A DNA stretch of 64,000 nucleotides from Ascidia mentula (Eukaryota; Chordata; Ascidiacea; Phlebobranchia; Ascidiidae): NCBI GenBank assembly GCA_947561715.1, contig OX387197.1:13637001-13701000 (forward strand). The letters run 5' to 3'. The notes below the pieces were generated by a model. It did no database searches and was not told where the DNA came from. It worked only from the letters and a program-made list of their open reading frames with translations. How positions within the stretch are numbered: position 1 is the first letter of the stretch; every line of letters begins with the position of its first letter. Below are positions 25,767 to 37,998 of the stretch, piece after piece. The position numbers and the translations under genes were made by a program.

Positions 25767-26129
25767 TCGCCGTTTTAAGTATATGACAAACGCTTTATTG
25801 CCATAGAACGGTTATTCTGTAGGTTTGGAGCACCTGGCCTCCATGGCAATCGCAGTTGATGATGTCCATCATGGTGCTTGACTGAGCCTTCCATCTGTTT
25901 CAATGCATACCTGTCTTCTTTCGACAGTGTCGTTCCAGGTGACAGCGCGGTAGGACCGAAGTCGCTATCCCACATGCACTTTATTTGTTGGTGCAACATT
26001 TCGTCCTGCGAGTTTACAAAATTCACACATACCTGTGAATCACCTGAACCACGACCACGGCACGGACCCACAAGTGACCAACCAAGCATAGAACGCACGG
26101 CACTTGGCTCCTTTCGTCCGCCTCTTCTT

Positions 26130-26520
26130 TCATCGTTGATCCAGAACACCTCGGGAACGTTGGCTCCAATCAGCAGCATTACTTCCCCAACTCCACATCA
26201 CGTAAATGAGGCCACTGCCAAAGCGATTTTCTGGGACTTTGTTCGGAGAAACCGGCAAACTGCTTACACTCAAAACGTCATGCAATTGTACGGATTCCTT
26301 TCCATCACTCGACGCTACTGTCAGATTGACGGCCAAACCCTCCCTTTTCTGTGACCTATCACTTACTGTAGTCAAGGAGTACGTTGTATTCTTCCCCACG
26401 ACGTCCAGCTGCTTGGTCGGCTTTTCATCACACAAGGTTGTAGTCGATCCTTGATCCAAAAAGGCGTACGTTTCGAGCTCCCTACCATTACTGCCCGTAA
26501 CCTTTACCGGAACAATATTG
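26130..26520 (-). pseudogene. BEL/Pao DUF1758 protease region
   Basis: Carries FLDQGSTTTLCDE, the family's aspartic-protease active-site stretch (usually LDxGS). Frame changes occur both before it, from the knuckle, and after it, near 26150, where the reading passes to the frame of 25775-26179. Inactive as it stands. Confidence 0.75.
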
Positions 26521-26737
26521 AGTTACACGCTTTCCGCATGAGTGCTCATACAAGTCCAACTGACAGTTGCACTTGACGATGACGTTGTCTCCACTGAAGA
26601 CTGCGTAGATGCTTCGCATACAGGCGCAGTTGAAGACGTCTTCCATTCCGTCCAGTGCAGAAGATTGTGATGTTTTCCGCGACATCCGCTGATCGCACAA
26701 GAACTTGGCAAACTACAAGTTCTTTCTATATGGCATT

Positions 26738-28227
26738 TCATAAAACAAATATCACACAACCGAGCTTGATGAAAAAACTTCCTTCGCTCAACGAAAATTT
26801 TTCGTTTAAATAAGACACAATTCGCAAGGTCGTGCGATTTGCTGCACAGAGCATCGTGTTCCCAATATGAGCTTCATTCTTAACAAACTCAACGAGGTGA
26901 CAGAAACGAGGCTCTTCTCCACTTCTTTCAATGCCGGCTGCGTGTCTACGCCATCGGCCCTGCATTGTGAACGGCAACCGCTTTACTATGTTCAACATAT
27001 TTTCAAAGTTGTTGATGTCTGCAAAGTATCCCAGATGAGTCAGAGTCCCCAAACACTCCTCTAAGGCTTGTGCAAGTTCTGACAATTCGTCGGCATTATC
27101 GGATCTCAGGTAAGGCCAATGACCTAACTTTTCCACGTACGCACGTGCGATTACTAGAGGACGACCGTACCGTTCGTATAGCAACTCTCGGGCCTTTCTG
27201 TAACCATACGTAGGTTCCAAACCAATACAAAAGGAGATCATGTCATACGCTTTCTTACGACAGTACTGAATCAGGTAGTTCAGCTTTGCGCTGTCACTGT
27301 CTACGCGACGACCAATATTTTCGTCAAAGCTTATTATGAAACGCGTATACGTTAGTGGATCACCTTCGAAATACAACAATTCCGGTCTGGGAAGGTCCAT
27401 TCCTGCCTTTAGCGCAGCAGCAACACGGTACAAGTCACTCACCTCCGGCTCATGATTTGTCACATCCGGTTTTGATTTAGGTTCACTGCATGAAGAGGTT
27501 GGATTGTCCATTACCACCTTCACCTTGTCGTTACTGTCGTTGACATCGTCGGACTCAAACGCTTGATTTTCCTCTTTTATTTCCGGCGGTTTGGCCTGTG
27601 TAGAGGGCGGGGAAAACTCAACGTTCCGATTCTCCGGAGAAAATCCATCAAAGCACGATCCCGATAATGACTTTCGTTTCCACATTTCAGCTTCCATTGT
27701 GGCAGCCCTTACTTTATGATCAGCTTCAAGAATTTTTATCTCATTTTCAGCTTCCATCTTTTTCTGAAGTTTACTCTCGGCTTCCATCTTCTTTTGCAGA
27801 AACTCCTTTTCCAAAAGCGCAACCTCTTTTCTTACAAGAGCTTCAGTACGCCTGCAACTCGAGCTCGAGCTTACTCGTGAACTAGCTTTGCTTTTTGAAC
27901 CAAAATCGCTGACAGACAATGCCTTGTTGTCACGTTCAGTTGGCCTTGGACGCATTACTTGCTCCATCCATTCATTACAAGTACATCAAACTCTTGTTTG
28001 CCACTTCGTAAACTTTAAAGTGCAACGTTAATTTTTCTTTTGTCCCTTTCCTTTTTTACCGAGTTCAAACGTATTGCATGTTTGTCGACACATTCGTCAT
28101 ACAAAAGGTCGATAGCCGAAGTTACCTCCTTTAACTTTTGCACATTCGAGGAGTCCATCATTATTTTATCAGCATCTTGATATACCAAGTTAAGACGATC
28201 AACTAAATTGATTGAACCATCTTGCAA
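26738..28227 (-). pseudogene. BEL/Pao gag region, broken
   Basis: The main open frame (26738-27967) has a charged coiled-coil N-terminal half (Glu/Lys-rich, about residues 40-100) and then the DUF1759 core, with LPRPELLYFEGDPLTYTRF, YLIQYC and a Tyr-Gly-rich stretch. A further leader frame (28015-28227) in another phase lies before it. After the gag frame a Cys/His array (CxxCxxxxH...CxxxGC...HH) typical of the BEL/Pao knuckle is reached only by changing frame near 26740. Confidence 0.8.
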
Positions 28228-28440
28228 CCTCTATCGACACGTTGCTCCGTAGTTGTCCGAGTAGGAACGTTGTCCAAACTTTAATGTTACGACCGCTTGT
28301 GCGCAGCCTGGTCCTGCGCCGTTCGTCCCACTAAGCAAACGCGCCCACCCAATTCTCCACCACAACAGCCCACTCCTGGTCCGAATGGCCGTCTTGTTTA
28401 TTTTGAGCGTAGCGGTTTTCTGCAACCACAACATTCATAA

Positions 28441-29084
28441 TAGCATATTGCTACATCACAGTAGAATATTAAAACAATGCACAAGGCAGATATGCCTCCC
28501 AGCACAGTTAACAATTGTATCTTAGTTAATCGTTCACATGAAAAAGATTTAAGACTCGCAAATCACGTCGGGCACATCACAAGTTCAAAACGTATGTATA
28601 ACTGAACATACCAACTGTGTGGGATCCAGGTACTTACTAGCCTGTGGCTAGTGGCTTCATCAACGTTCCAAATATTCAATAAGCATCGACACATTTTTAC
28701 ATTAATATGCCTTATTCAAATAGAAACAGGATCAAATTAGTTAACATAACAAAGTTTGATCAACAGTACAATTTCCTTTCACCCTACAAGCATGTCGTCC
28801 TAAAGACGCATGCGCGGATGAATACGAACGCTAAACTTGTGAAGGGTAAAATCAACCAAGCAATCTTTGTATAATTTATGCTCCTTTAAAATGGGTTTTT
28901 CTCGCATGCTAAACTAGAAGTTATCGATTTTGACGTCACAACGAACTTAATTGGCAAGCAACAAATAAATTTGTTATGTTTTTGTATTTTGTCTGTTCTG
29001 TTGGGCGTTGTTAATTGACCAAGGTGTTTGGGGGAAGGTACAGAAAAAAAGTTTGAGAAACGCTGCACTACATGGACACGCGAG
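28441..29084. other. Repeat-island sequence, nothing recognised
   Basis: AT-rich between the retroelement's 5' side and the right inverted arm. No open frame of note and no repeat match found by eye. Confidence 0.4.
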
Positions 29085-29335
29085 TGATATTGAAAAAGTG
29101 AAAGCAGAAAACAAGAGCATATCGACGCCCATAAGCTGTGAGTTGAAGCTAACTATTTGTTGTTTGAAATGAAAAAAGTACGATCACAACTCACAAGTAA
29201 TTTTACCTAAGATTATGTCACTGTTGGCCAGGCTTTAAAAAACGTGTACGTACGTTCGTTAATAAGGCATACGCACGTTATCTAAGGTACGCGTACAATA
29301 TGACGAATTATGACACCGATGGCCAACCATACGCC
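29085..29335. repeat. Right arm of a widely spaced inverted repeat
   Basis: Reverse complement of 21826-22215, sharing AAGTGAAAGCAGAAAACAAG, TAATTTTACCTAAGAT and GAATTATGACACCGATGGCC. The arms differ by indels, so neither is a fresh duplicate of the other. Confidence 0.7.
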
Positions 29336-30120
29336 ACTGGCTGACTCCCATAGATAGATGCCGAACAAACCGCCACCCCCCCTTTTTTTGAGTTGCAGAA
29401 AAAAATTGACGCCTAATTTTGTGTGTGATGAAACGAATTAAAACAATTACGCATTGTTGTTTGCTTCAGAATAACTTGCTCTTAAAGACAAACCATTTTT
29501 CCATATGCAGTCTCCTCATGCAGGACAATACATATTTTGTGCTGTTAGCCTTGCACAAACGGTGACCCAACAAAACCCATACAGCCTTTCTTTTGAAGGT
29601 ATTTAACTTTACTCCAAAATTGTGTAGTTGCATTGCTAAATTCAAATAAACATTTAACAAAACCCCTCCTCGGCCTAAGTTCACACGCCATACTCAAAAT
29701 ACAGCTTAAAACACTTGTGTATTGGTTTGAAGACCAAATGTATAACTTACTAGATAGGATGTATCGAATAGGCTGCATGGGAAGTTTAGATGAGACAATA
29801 TCTGCTTCAAACATAAAAATCTGTAACTTCACTAAAGCAAAGTCAATAGAGGAAAGTAGGAAGATTTAGGATACATAATATCAACATTTGTCGTGTGTGA
29901 ACCGTATGGGCAAAATCTGACTATTTTTCTCCACAATCCATGTCTTTTAACAGTGTTTTGCAGTCCTTTTTACTGAACTCCTGGTTTTCAAAAATTCGGT
30001 TGTACCAAAGCAAACAAAATAATAAAAAATATTTTTTACATCCTCTTGAAGAAAACAGTTTTAAAAAATAAAAGTTTTGCACAAGTTTAAACAATGTAAC
30101 CGCTTTTAGAGTGTAATTTC
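29336..30120. other. Intergenic, 3' flank of ATP9
   Basis: Overlapping short open frames on both strands near 29466-29870 have no family resemblance. No polyadenylation hexamer was found for the ATP9 gene within the first 100 bases past its stop. Confidence 0.35.
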
Positions 30121-33100
30121 TTATTCTTCTAGTTTCGAGTAGCTAGGTGGAGATAATTTTCGTTTTGCATATTTGACTATTGCAAGAGGAAGGCAGCTTA
30201 AACTAGTTATGACTGACACCCTCCAAATGAAACCAGTGCTGGTCAGAAACTTTGGATCTGTTAAAAAATGAAAAAAAAACTGTTGACAAAAAAGCAATTC
30301 ATAATTGTGTATGCATTTACCAAAGAATCCTTTGAGTGCCGCTAATGATGCAACATAAATTCCCAAGCTCAAAGCTTCACTGATAAACATGAGCCAATGC
30401 CATGAGCGAATTGTCAAAGCCACCATAAGTAGCTCAGTTAAAATGAGGGAAGTAAAAGATATACTGACAATATGAATGAAATCACTATCAAATAGCAACA
30501 GGGCAACATACATAATTATTCCACCTGTGAAAACAGTATCTTTATGTCTTTTAAATAAGTTTAATTATTGCAGATTACATCACATGATTAGTTTACCTTG
30601 GTAAATGCTAATTAGTACCCAGAGTAGAAATGTTTTGAGTGACAAGGACCGGCCCTAAAAAGCATATATTACCAAAAAATTACTTTGTTTTGTTTTTAAT
30701 ACCTTGTGTAATTCCTGGTACAATTCTGGAAATCTCAAAGCCACACTCGACTTGACATCCTGATCAAGAACCAATGAAAACACTGGAAACATTGTGAAAA
30801 CTGTCGTGTACCTGTTATTTAAAAATCTAATGAATTTTTGTTGAAAAGAAACAGTTTTTCACTCACCCAACCATTAAAAAGCCTTGATACAAAGACACAG
30901 ATGAAAAAAAGAAAATTGAAGAAAAAACAGCCTGCAAAAGAAAGTACACAAAATACTTCTATTTTAACTTCATTAACAAACCTTACCTGCATTACTGAAA
31001 TTATAAGTCCTCTGTGAATTATAAACTGACTTAAAGCTGCCGACCTTTTGTAACTATTTCTTCCATGAATCATTAAAAGCCTTCCAAGATGGGAAAATTG
31101 AGTGATAGAAAAGTCAGCTGCAAGAGATGCTTGTTTTCCCTCCTAAATTACATTACAAAATCAATAATGAATATAATAAGAAACATGCTAATAACTACCT
31201 TGCCTACTATACCAATGCCACAATCTGCAGCTTGAATCATGCTTACATCGTTCCCACCATCACCTTTAACATGCAATTGACACCATTAACATGAGAATGT
31301 ATTTTAACAAACCTTTCACATGGTTTTACCAATTGCACAAACTCGCTTTGTTGTGTGATTGCGAAGCAGTTTTACAATCTGAGCTTTTTGAGTTGGTGAA
31401 CAACGACACACAACCACTGCAGGACATTGACAGGCTAATTCAACAAATTCCACAGAATAATATTGCAGACAAAGCTCTAAAGATGACCCTTGAATAACTA
31501 AAGCAGCATTTTGAGCCTGTCTTCGAAACGAATTTAATTCCAAGTGTGTTTCTGTTCGACTTGCAACCTGTTATTACAACAAATTAGTTTGCAAGAAATT
31601 GTTCTGAATGGTAATTAACCTTTTGAAAAGCATAAATCTCTTGGTCTCTTGATACAAGGCAAGAACTTTTTGCAATGCAAGTTGCCGTTTCAAGTTTGTC
31701 CCCAGTAAGCATCCATACCTTATGAATGAAAAGTCAATCGTTGACAAGATACACCTGAGTTTTTTTTTGCAACCCACCTTGATTCCAGCATTACAAAGCA
31801 ACTCCAAAGTTGGCCGAACACCTGCCTGTAACTTATCTTCAACACCAGTGACACAAAGTAACTCCATACCTCTTTCCAAACCTTCCACAACCGAATTAAC
31901 ATTGCTTGTTCGGTCGTTAACACTCAATTTTGCCTGGTTATACCTTCTCTACAAAATAATATCACATTTACACGGTGCAAATTATAGGTATTTTAATATA
32001 TCAGTTTGACAAGCTAAGGATTTTGATACTGAAAACTATATCAATGTCACCATCAACACTTTTTTATGACTTTAAGCATATAAATTGGTTGACTCTGGTG
32101 AACACCAGATTTTGTGTTTAAAGAATTATAGAACAGGATCACCTTAATGTTTTAATATTTTGTTGTTATTTTAGTGTAATATTGTTTAAACTTTAATACA
32201 TACTTCAAATTCCTTGTAAGCTGAAGTAATATTCTTCTTGGCAACAACGAGAGTTCGCAACCCTTCTCGAGCCATATTTTCACACTAAAATGAAATACAA
32301 ATTTTGCAATAACCATTAATTCTTCATTTAACAAATCATTGAGCACCTCTTCGTTCAACCAATCATTGAACTGGACAATAGAAGTCATCACAGTGTCGGC
32401 ACCTTTTAGGTAGAATATTATTTGCTCAGTACTTTGTTCTTTTACAATAATACCCATACGCTTGCTTTCAGATGTAAATGGAAAGATCTGTTAAAAGTAT
32501 GTTCTTTAGTCTCATGTAAATTAAAATTCATTTTTGGACCTGCAGAATTGTGAACTCTACAAGGTCATCACCACATGATTTGAGTTGAATGGTGTGTAGA
32601 TCTCTATGGTGTAGTGACAAACCAACTGACTCTGTCCATTTAACAAGTGCTATCTAAAACATTGCACAAAAACTTGTTTGTTTACAGTGCTGGCATCACA
32701 AAATATTAATATGAGGTACTACGTAATATTTGTAGCATTTATCCAGAAAATGTTGTGTCACAAAAATATAGTAATGTAATTTTAACAGCTAAAAGGAAAA
32801 TAAATCCAACAATCTACAATATTACGTTTTGTTGGGCAGCGTTATTAGATTACTTCAAACAAAATGCAGGTTAAAAGTCAATCACAAAAGAGTAATTATA
32901 ATTAGTTTCTCAATCTTGTACAGTTGCTCCTAATGCATCACTAAATTTTGCCCCCAAATTGAAATTCACAAAACTGTGTATTGATTTTTTTTAACTAAGG
33001 GTGACATTTTTTTCTTAAACATGCATGTGATTTTTTATCTAAGATGCCATTACAAACTTATAGGCTATTGATTTTTATCTGACACAACGACTTTTGAGTT

Positions 33101-36100
33101 TTGGATTATCAACCCTACCTTTTTCATGTACCAGACAACATGTAGCTGGGACACTAATCATTGTTTTATATCACATACATTAATTGGGTTGTTTAATAGG
33201 CCTAGATGTTTGTCTAAAAGTAGTGTTGCTTAAGGATAGTTATATACTGCAGTTGAATGTCATTTTAATGCATGCTGATTTGTTATTTAAAACAGTTACA
33301 GATTTTAAATGTTGATGATTTTAAATATATTAGTTTTACCATGGTGTCAACATTATCTGTTTACTGGTGGAGGCCCAATCTAAATTTCTTGCGAACTCCT
33401 TCCCCAGATTCAAAACGTTTGCCTACCTCTGTTAAAGCTGGGACACAATGCACATTTATTGCAATAGTTTTTGTGCCAAACTAAAATGTAATGCAAGGAC
33501 TGTAAGATAGGCCAGGTATAATCACAGGAAATTGTTCAGTACCAGTATGCACCAATCAAAATATATCTAGATTAAAAACATCCCACTCTTAAAGAGGTGA
33601 GACTTTCCATGAAATAAATAAAACATTTAATTTAGATAACTATTGTTTAGTGCTAAGTGCACTGTTATGTTTTATCTTGCCTCGTCAGGACTGGAAGCTT
33701 GATAGACTTTGTCATTGTTCTCAGGCCCATCTTCATACACAGGTGTTACATTATGGCAAACTGCTATAGCTACGTAAAACAGAAGAAAAAATTATGAAAT
33801 GCTAGTATTTTCATTGAAAATTAGATTGCTTCAAGGAAATGAATAGATCTTATTGTAGAAGACAGAAGCCCAACCTACTTGTATACTCCAAATGTTTATT
33901 GTCATGACAAGAATGACAGAAAATTTTAAGTGGAATCAGTTATATTACACGAGGTAGTTGGCAATGTTATGGTTATTACACACCACACAAGATTGAAGTT
34001 TATGCACAAAAAGTTAGCTGCAAAATCAATTGGTAATAAGAATAAGATCATGTTGTCAACTTGCCAGTTAAACAATCCTCATAAGTACAGAATATACTTC
34101 AGTGGTTATGTATAGATTAGTTCCCTAACTTTTTCAACAAATCTCTTTCTACCAGATATAAATTTTAACCTTTCACTGCTTCAGTTGTTTTCATTTGTGA
34201 GCTTTTTCGTGTTTTGGAAAACAAAGTATCTTTCTTCATCACATCACTATTTTGAGTTGCTCTTCCATGAGGCAAAGTATGAACATGCTTTAAATGCATT
34301 TTAACCTGAGTAAATTTAACAAACAATTATGCACCTATATAAAATAAATAATAAACTGATTTTACATGCAGCAAAGCTTATTTACCTCATCCATTGTTTC
34401 AACACCATATGCGACTGTTCCAATATGAAGCCTTTTAAATACCATTTCATTTTGTGTTAATGTTCCAGTTTTATCACTTAGTAAGTAGTTGATTCGGCCA
34501 AGCTCTTCAGGTATTGTACTAGATCTACAAGTGCAACCACACAAAAATTGTGAAAGAGCAACTGAGGATATTATGATCTTTAAAAATCTTAACCAAATTG
34601 AGCTAAAGCGCCCACATCTCTTTCAGCCACATTCTTCAAAATTAATTTTGTTTTTAACACAAATTTAGACATGGGAGACTGATCTCTTGGACAGAGGTTT
34701 CTGAGTAGAGTGTAATTTTAATGTTGTTGGTCATTGCAGATTTATTTAAAAGGCTTTGAAATTTTTTTTATCTATAACTAACTGTGTGACCTGTTGCACT
34801 GATTGAAAAAAATGAATTATCTTAAAAGTTAAGCAAACAGTCAATAGTATAAATACAATATCTCCAAAACAGTCTAAATTATGTGGTTGCCAAAACATTT
34901 TATTAGGGATGAGATGAGTGCACTGGTATGTGAAAGTTTGGAACCACTGTCCTAGAGGCATAAATGACAAAACACACATAAAAAAGGGCAAGGAGGCTGA
35001 CGGTACTGTTGGTTTTATCTTTAGATTGGCCATGGTGTTTCCAACTTGGTTGGTTTCCACCAGGTTACACCTAGTTTGGTATCCAAACTGGTGGTGTATA
35101 GTCACCACAAAGTGGAAGTCTTGCCAGCTATTTAGCTGACAAGATCGTTGTAAGTCACACATAGCTGCTCTGATGAGACCTATTAGGTCGAAACAGTAGC
35201 CTTGTCCATAGGCGCCTAGTCCGGGGGGGGGGGGGGCAGGACCCCCCCAGGTTTTTCCAAAAAAAACGAGGCTATTACGCGCGTCTGTCCGCACCATGTT
35301 ACTCGTCGCACAAAAAATATGTTGACCTAGTTTCGCTTGCGTAGCTGACATTGGTTGTTGCAACATCAGTCTCGCAGTATAATATGCCAACAGGTTCTTA
35401 TTGGTTGTGTCGTAGACCGATCTTGTGTGTTCATCGTTAACACCGCCCGTTTGGCTAATACGCCTCATGCATTGAAATTCAAACACAGTTTTTCGATACT
35501 TGATGACGTCATAGTAACAAATTATGACATCATAATATAGCCGCCCCCCCCTGGAAAAATGAAAACTAGGCGCCTATGGCCTTGTCTGCGGCTGCGCATT
35601 AGAATTGCACTAATAACCCTTTTATTCATTTATTCATATAGATCACACAGTAAACTTCTTAGATACCAAATATAGACATTTGGTATGGTGCAGAAAATAT
35701 ATGACAAGTAGAAAAAATTATTGTAGCACTGTATTACATTTCTTGGGGTTTTATTCAGTTACAAATACATCAGTAACAGGTTACAGAAAATAGGCATGAA
35801 AATTGTATATCTGGTAAAACAGAATGCTGCCCTAGTTAGGTTTATTTAATCTTTACTTATTTGCTATTGGGGACTGAAATGTTTGAAAGTTTTTATGTAC
35901 AAACAAAAAAGATGAATGCTGGCAAAGCCAAACAACTGCTTTCACTCAATTATATTTTCAATAAATATATATTGCATCAAGATAAAACTGTTTGTCAATC
36001 CAACAATAACTAATTTTAAACAGAAATAGATTTTACCTAACAACCGTTCCAGGAATGTCTTTATCTCTTTGTATAAACCAACTGTAAACAGTTTTTCCCA

Positions 36101-37964
36101 TATCTAAATTGACTCTTAAGCTGATTGGAATTATGTAAGAAAAAAGAATGACAAATCGGAACATGTAGCGATACCAAGGTCCTTGAAAACCCTGTAAAGA
36201 GTCAAAACAATTGAATTCAGTGAAAAATAAATGTTAAAAATTGTTTGTGGTAGCTGCTCTATGGATGGTAGTAAGTGATGATATTGGCACAAATGTCTCA
36301 CCTTAATTGCAATTAGTACAAATGACAACAGCAAAACAGCTCCAAACAAAATTTTGGTCAAGAAGTTTATTTCAATATCCAAAAGCCCAACCTATACAAA
36401 AAAACTGTTTAGCAACAGAAGGTGGCTTGGAGCTTTGATTAACCTTTGTTTCAGGCTGGGAAGTATTCATGGCACTTCTGGTATGACGGCCTGTGTATAC
36501 AACAGTTCCAACTATATTTCCAGATGCAAGCACAGTGTTTGACCAAAGAGTGTTTTCAACACAAAGCGGTTCCTCTATAAGGGTTCCATCTTTTCTCATC
36601 TTAATTCAAACAATAACAAAGAATACACATAAAAAAAACACCACATGCAATACTATTTTAGAAAAAAAAGGAAAAACATTTTTTACCATCGAAAATGTTC
36701 CAATAAAGCTATGTATGTCATTGTGAGGTTTTTCAGCAAATATTGATCCTTCACACTGATACAACTCCTCATGGGAGTCTGCACTATGGGTATGGGCTAC
36801 AGCCACCTTCAACTTCCAATCTGTTTCCCCATCCAATTGGTCAGTGCGAATAAAGCATGTTCCTTATGAGTCAAATGCTTTACATTAGCACTGAAACATT
36901 GATGGTTTAACTTTGTATATTACAAACCATTTTTCTCTGAAGACTTTAAAAGTACAAGATCAGCTGGAACTCTTTGATTTTTTGTGATAAATAATAGATC
37001 CGAAACCTAGTACATAGTGTGATGAAAAATATTTAAAAAGTTGCACAAGTGAATCAGAATAAAAACAAACTTTGATATCAGAGCTTCTCACTGTTTTTAA
37101 ACTTCCATCTGAAAAAATCTTCTGGTATGAGGCAGAATTAACTTCTTTGTCTCTCCAATACCGCTTTATTTCATCAAATGCTTCACGCAACAAGGTAACC
37201 AATAGGACAAATCCCTAAGAATTAACAAAATAAAGAAATATACAACATTTATGCGCGACTTTTTCTTCGCCACTTGTACATAAATATGTTTTAATAACGC
37301 TTACTAAATTTTTTTTAATAGGCAACCATGCTTAAGTTAAAAAATACGTGTTATGACTGCTATGTAACACTTTAGCTTGTATTCGTAAACTGCAAAATAT
37401 ATCCATTCAAACTTTCTTACCAGTGGCCCCCAGTAAGTGTACAAGTATCCAATTTTTAAGGCAGGAATAAATTGTGAACATGCCATGACCAGAAAATAAA
37501 GATTGAGGAAAAACTTGAATTGGTCGTACAGTACCTAATTAGGTTTCAAAAGAAGTTAAAAATTTAAAACTACATCTTTATAGTTTACCTTTGGAATGAA
37601 AGTGAAAACATTGTACTTCTGATTACAAATTAAATTTTGTGGATAAATATGATTTTGTGTTTGGCCAATCAATATTGTTCGGGATCCAGTCTCAGTTTTT
37701 GACTGGCAACATCTGCTAACATAATAACAGCATTACATGATCACTAAGCTGAACATCTGAAATGTGACAAGATGTAATAGTATGTTTGATTTATTTATTG
37801 ACAGATTTTGGTTCAGTTCTTTATTTAAACTTATTAAACAAAACTCTTGTTTACCGTTTACAGCACAACAAGGGAGAACAGCAACACAGTTTTCTGGGGT
37901 TGGAGTTCAACATCTCATAATCTATGTCATCAACCAATGCATTTGAAGTTGAGCCCATAGACAT
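30121..37964 (-). CDS. ATP9: ATP9-type (class 2) P4-ATPase, phospholipid flippase
   Basis: Twenty-five exons in coding order: 37855-37964, 37589-37712, 37421-37534, 37071-37214, 36928-37006, 36687-36862, 36444-36599, 36302-36391, 36037-36191, 34386-34524, 34170-34305, 33681-33769, 32540-32653, 32347-32487, 32204-32284, 31778-31948, 31620-31718, 31330-31567, 31199-31263, 30987-31142, 30867-30931, 30703-30811, 30597-30654, 30321-30524, 30121-30257; 1049 residues, the usual length. Hallmarks: [14 protein letters not shown] actuator loop, phosphorylation site [11 protein letters not shown] (Asp near 401), [12 protein letters not shown] and GDGGNDVSM. The end reads [10 protein letters not shown], as in ATP9A/B. 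Class 2 flippases act on endosome and Golgi membranes and need no CDC50 subunit. The intron after 33681 starts GC rather than GT. The first exon stays open upstream to an AG at 37999, so a 5' coding exon may be missing. Confidence 0.95.
35157..35206 (+). repeat. Hammerhead-like core, copy C of the dispersed repeat
   Basis: CTGATGA (35170-35176), a five-base stem GACCT/AGGTC with a 3-base loop, then GAAAC (35190-35194): the sequence order of a hammerhead ribozyme core. The flanks, however, can also pair as a plain hairpin in which CTG faces CAG, so a ribozyme is not proven. The element is interrupted at 35206 by the MITE and resumes after 35586 with GGCCTTGTCTGCGGCTGC-type sequence. Confidence 0.4.
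35207..35578. mobile_element. hAT-like MITE with perfect ends
   Basis: Terminal inverted repeats CATAGGCGCCTAG and CTAGGCGCCTATG (13 bp, perfect) and flanking 8-bp direct duplications GCCTTGTC (35199-35206 and 35579-35586, perfect). An 8-bp duplication points to the hAT superfamily. The 372-bp interior encodes no transposase and includes a G homopolymer run near 35222-35235. It lies in the ATP9 intron between exons 34386-34524 and 36037-36191. Confidence 0.85.
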
Positions 37965-37998
37965 CAAAGGAATGTCATTTGATGCTCCACTTGCATGC

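Larger units (their letters stand above)
24195..28440 (-). mobile_element. Decayed BEL/Pao LTR retrotransposon
   Basis: Minus-strand order is gag (DUF1759-type), CCHC-like knuckle, DUF1758-type aspartic protease, Pao-type reverse transcriptase, and the integrase zinc-binding part. Each piece is in a different frame from the next and several pieces overlap, so it cannot make a full polyprotein. The integrase catalytic core is missing: similarity stops at 24195, beside a CGCTTGAAGCG-rich short-palindrome tract (24110-24215). No matching pair of LTRs was found. The CG-richer segment 28230-28440 at the 5' side is the best place for a remnant 5' LTR or leader. GC content is higher than in flanking DNA, which suggests fairly recent arrival. 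Confidence 0.85.

Noticed and set aside
21826..29335. Reading the paired arms as LTRs of the BEL/Pao element
   Set aside because: The arms are inverted relative to each other, while LTRs must be direct repeats, and they lie well away from the retroelement's coding ends.
29545..29832. Overlapping 95- and 78-codon frames on opposite strands
   Set aside because: Neither has a recognisable domain; overlap on both strands in AT-rich DNA is common by chance.
34746..35486. 246-codon minus-strand open frame
   Set aside because: It runs across the hammerhead-like repeat and into the MITE inside an ATP9 intron; the translation has no domain and is explained by the repeats.
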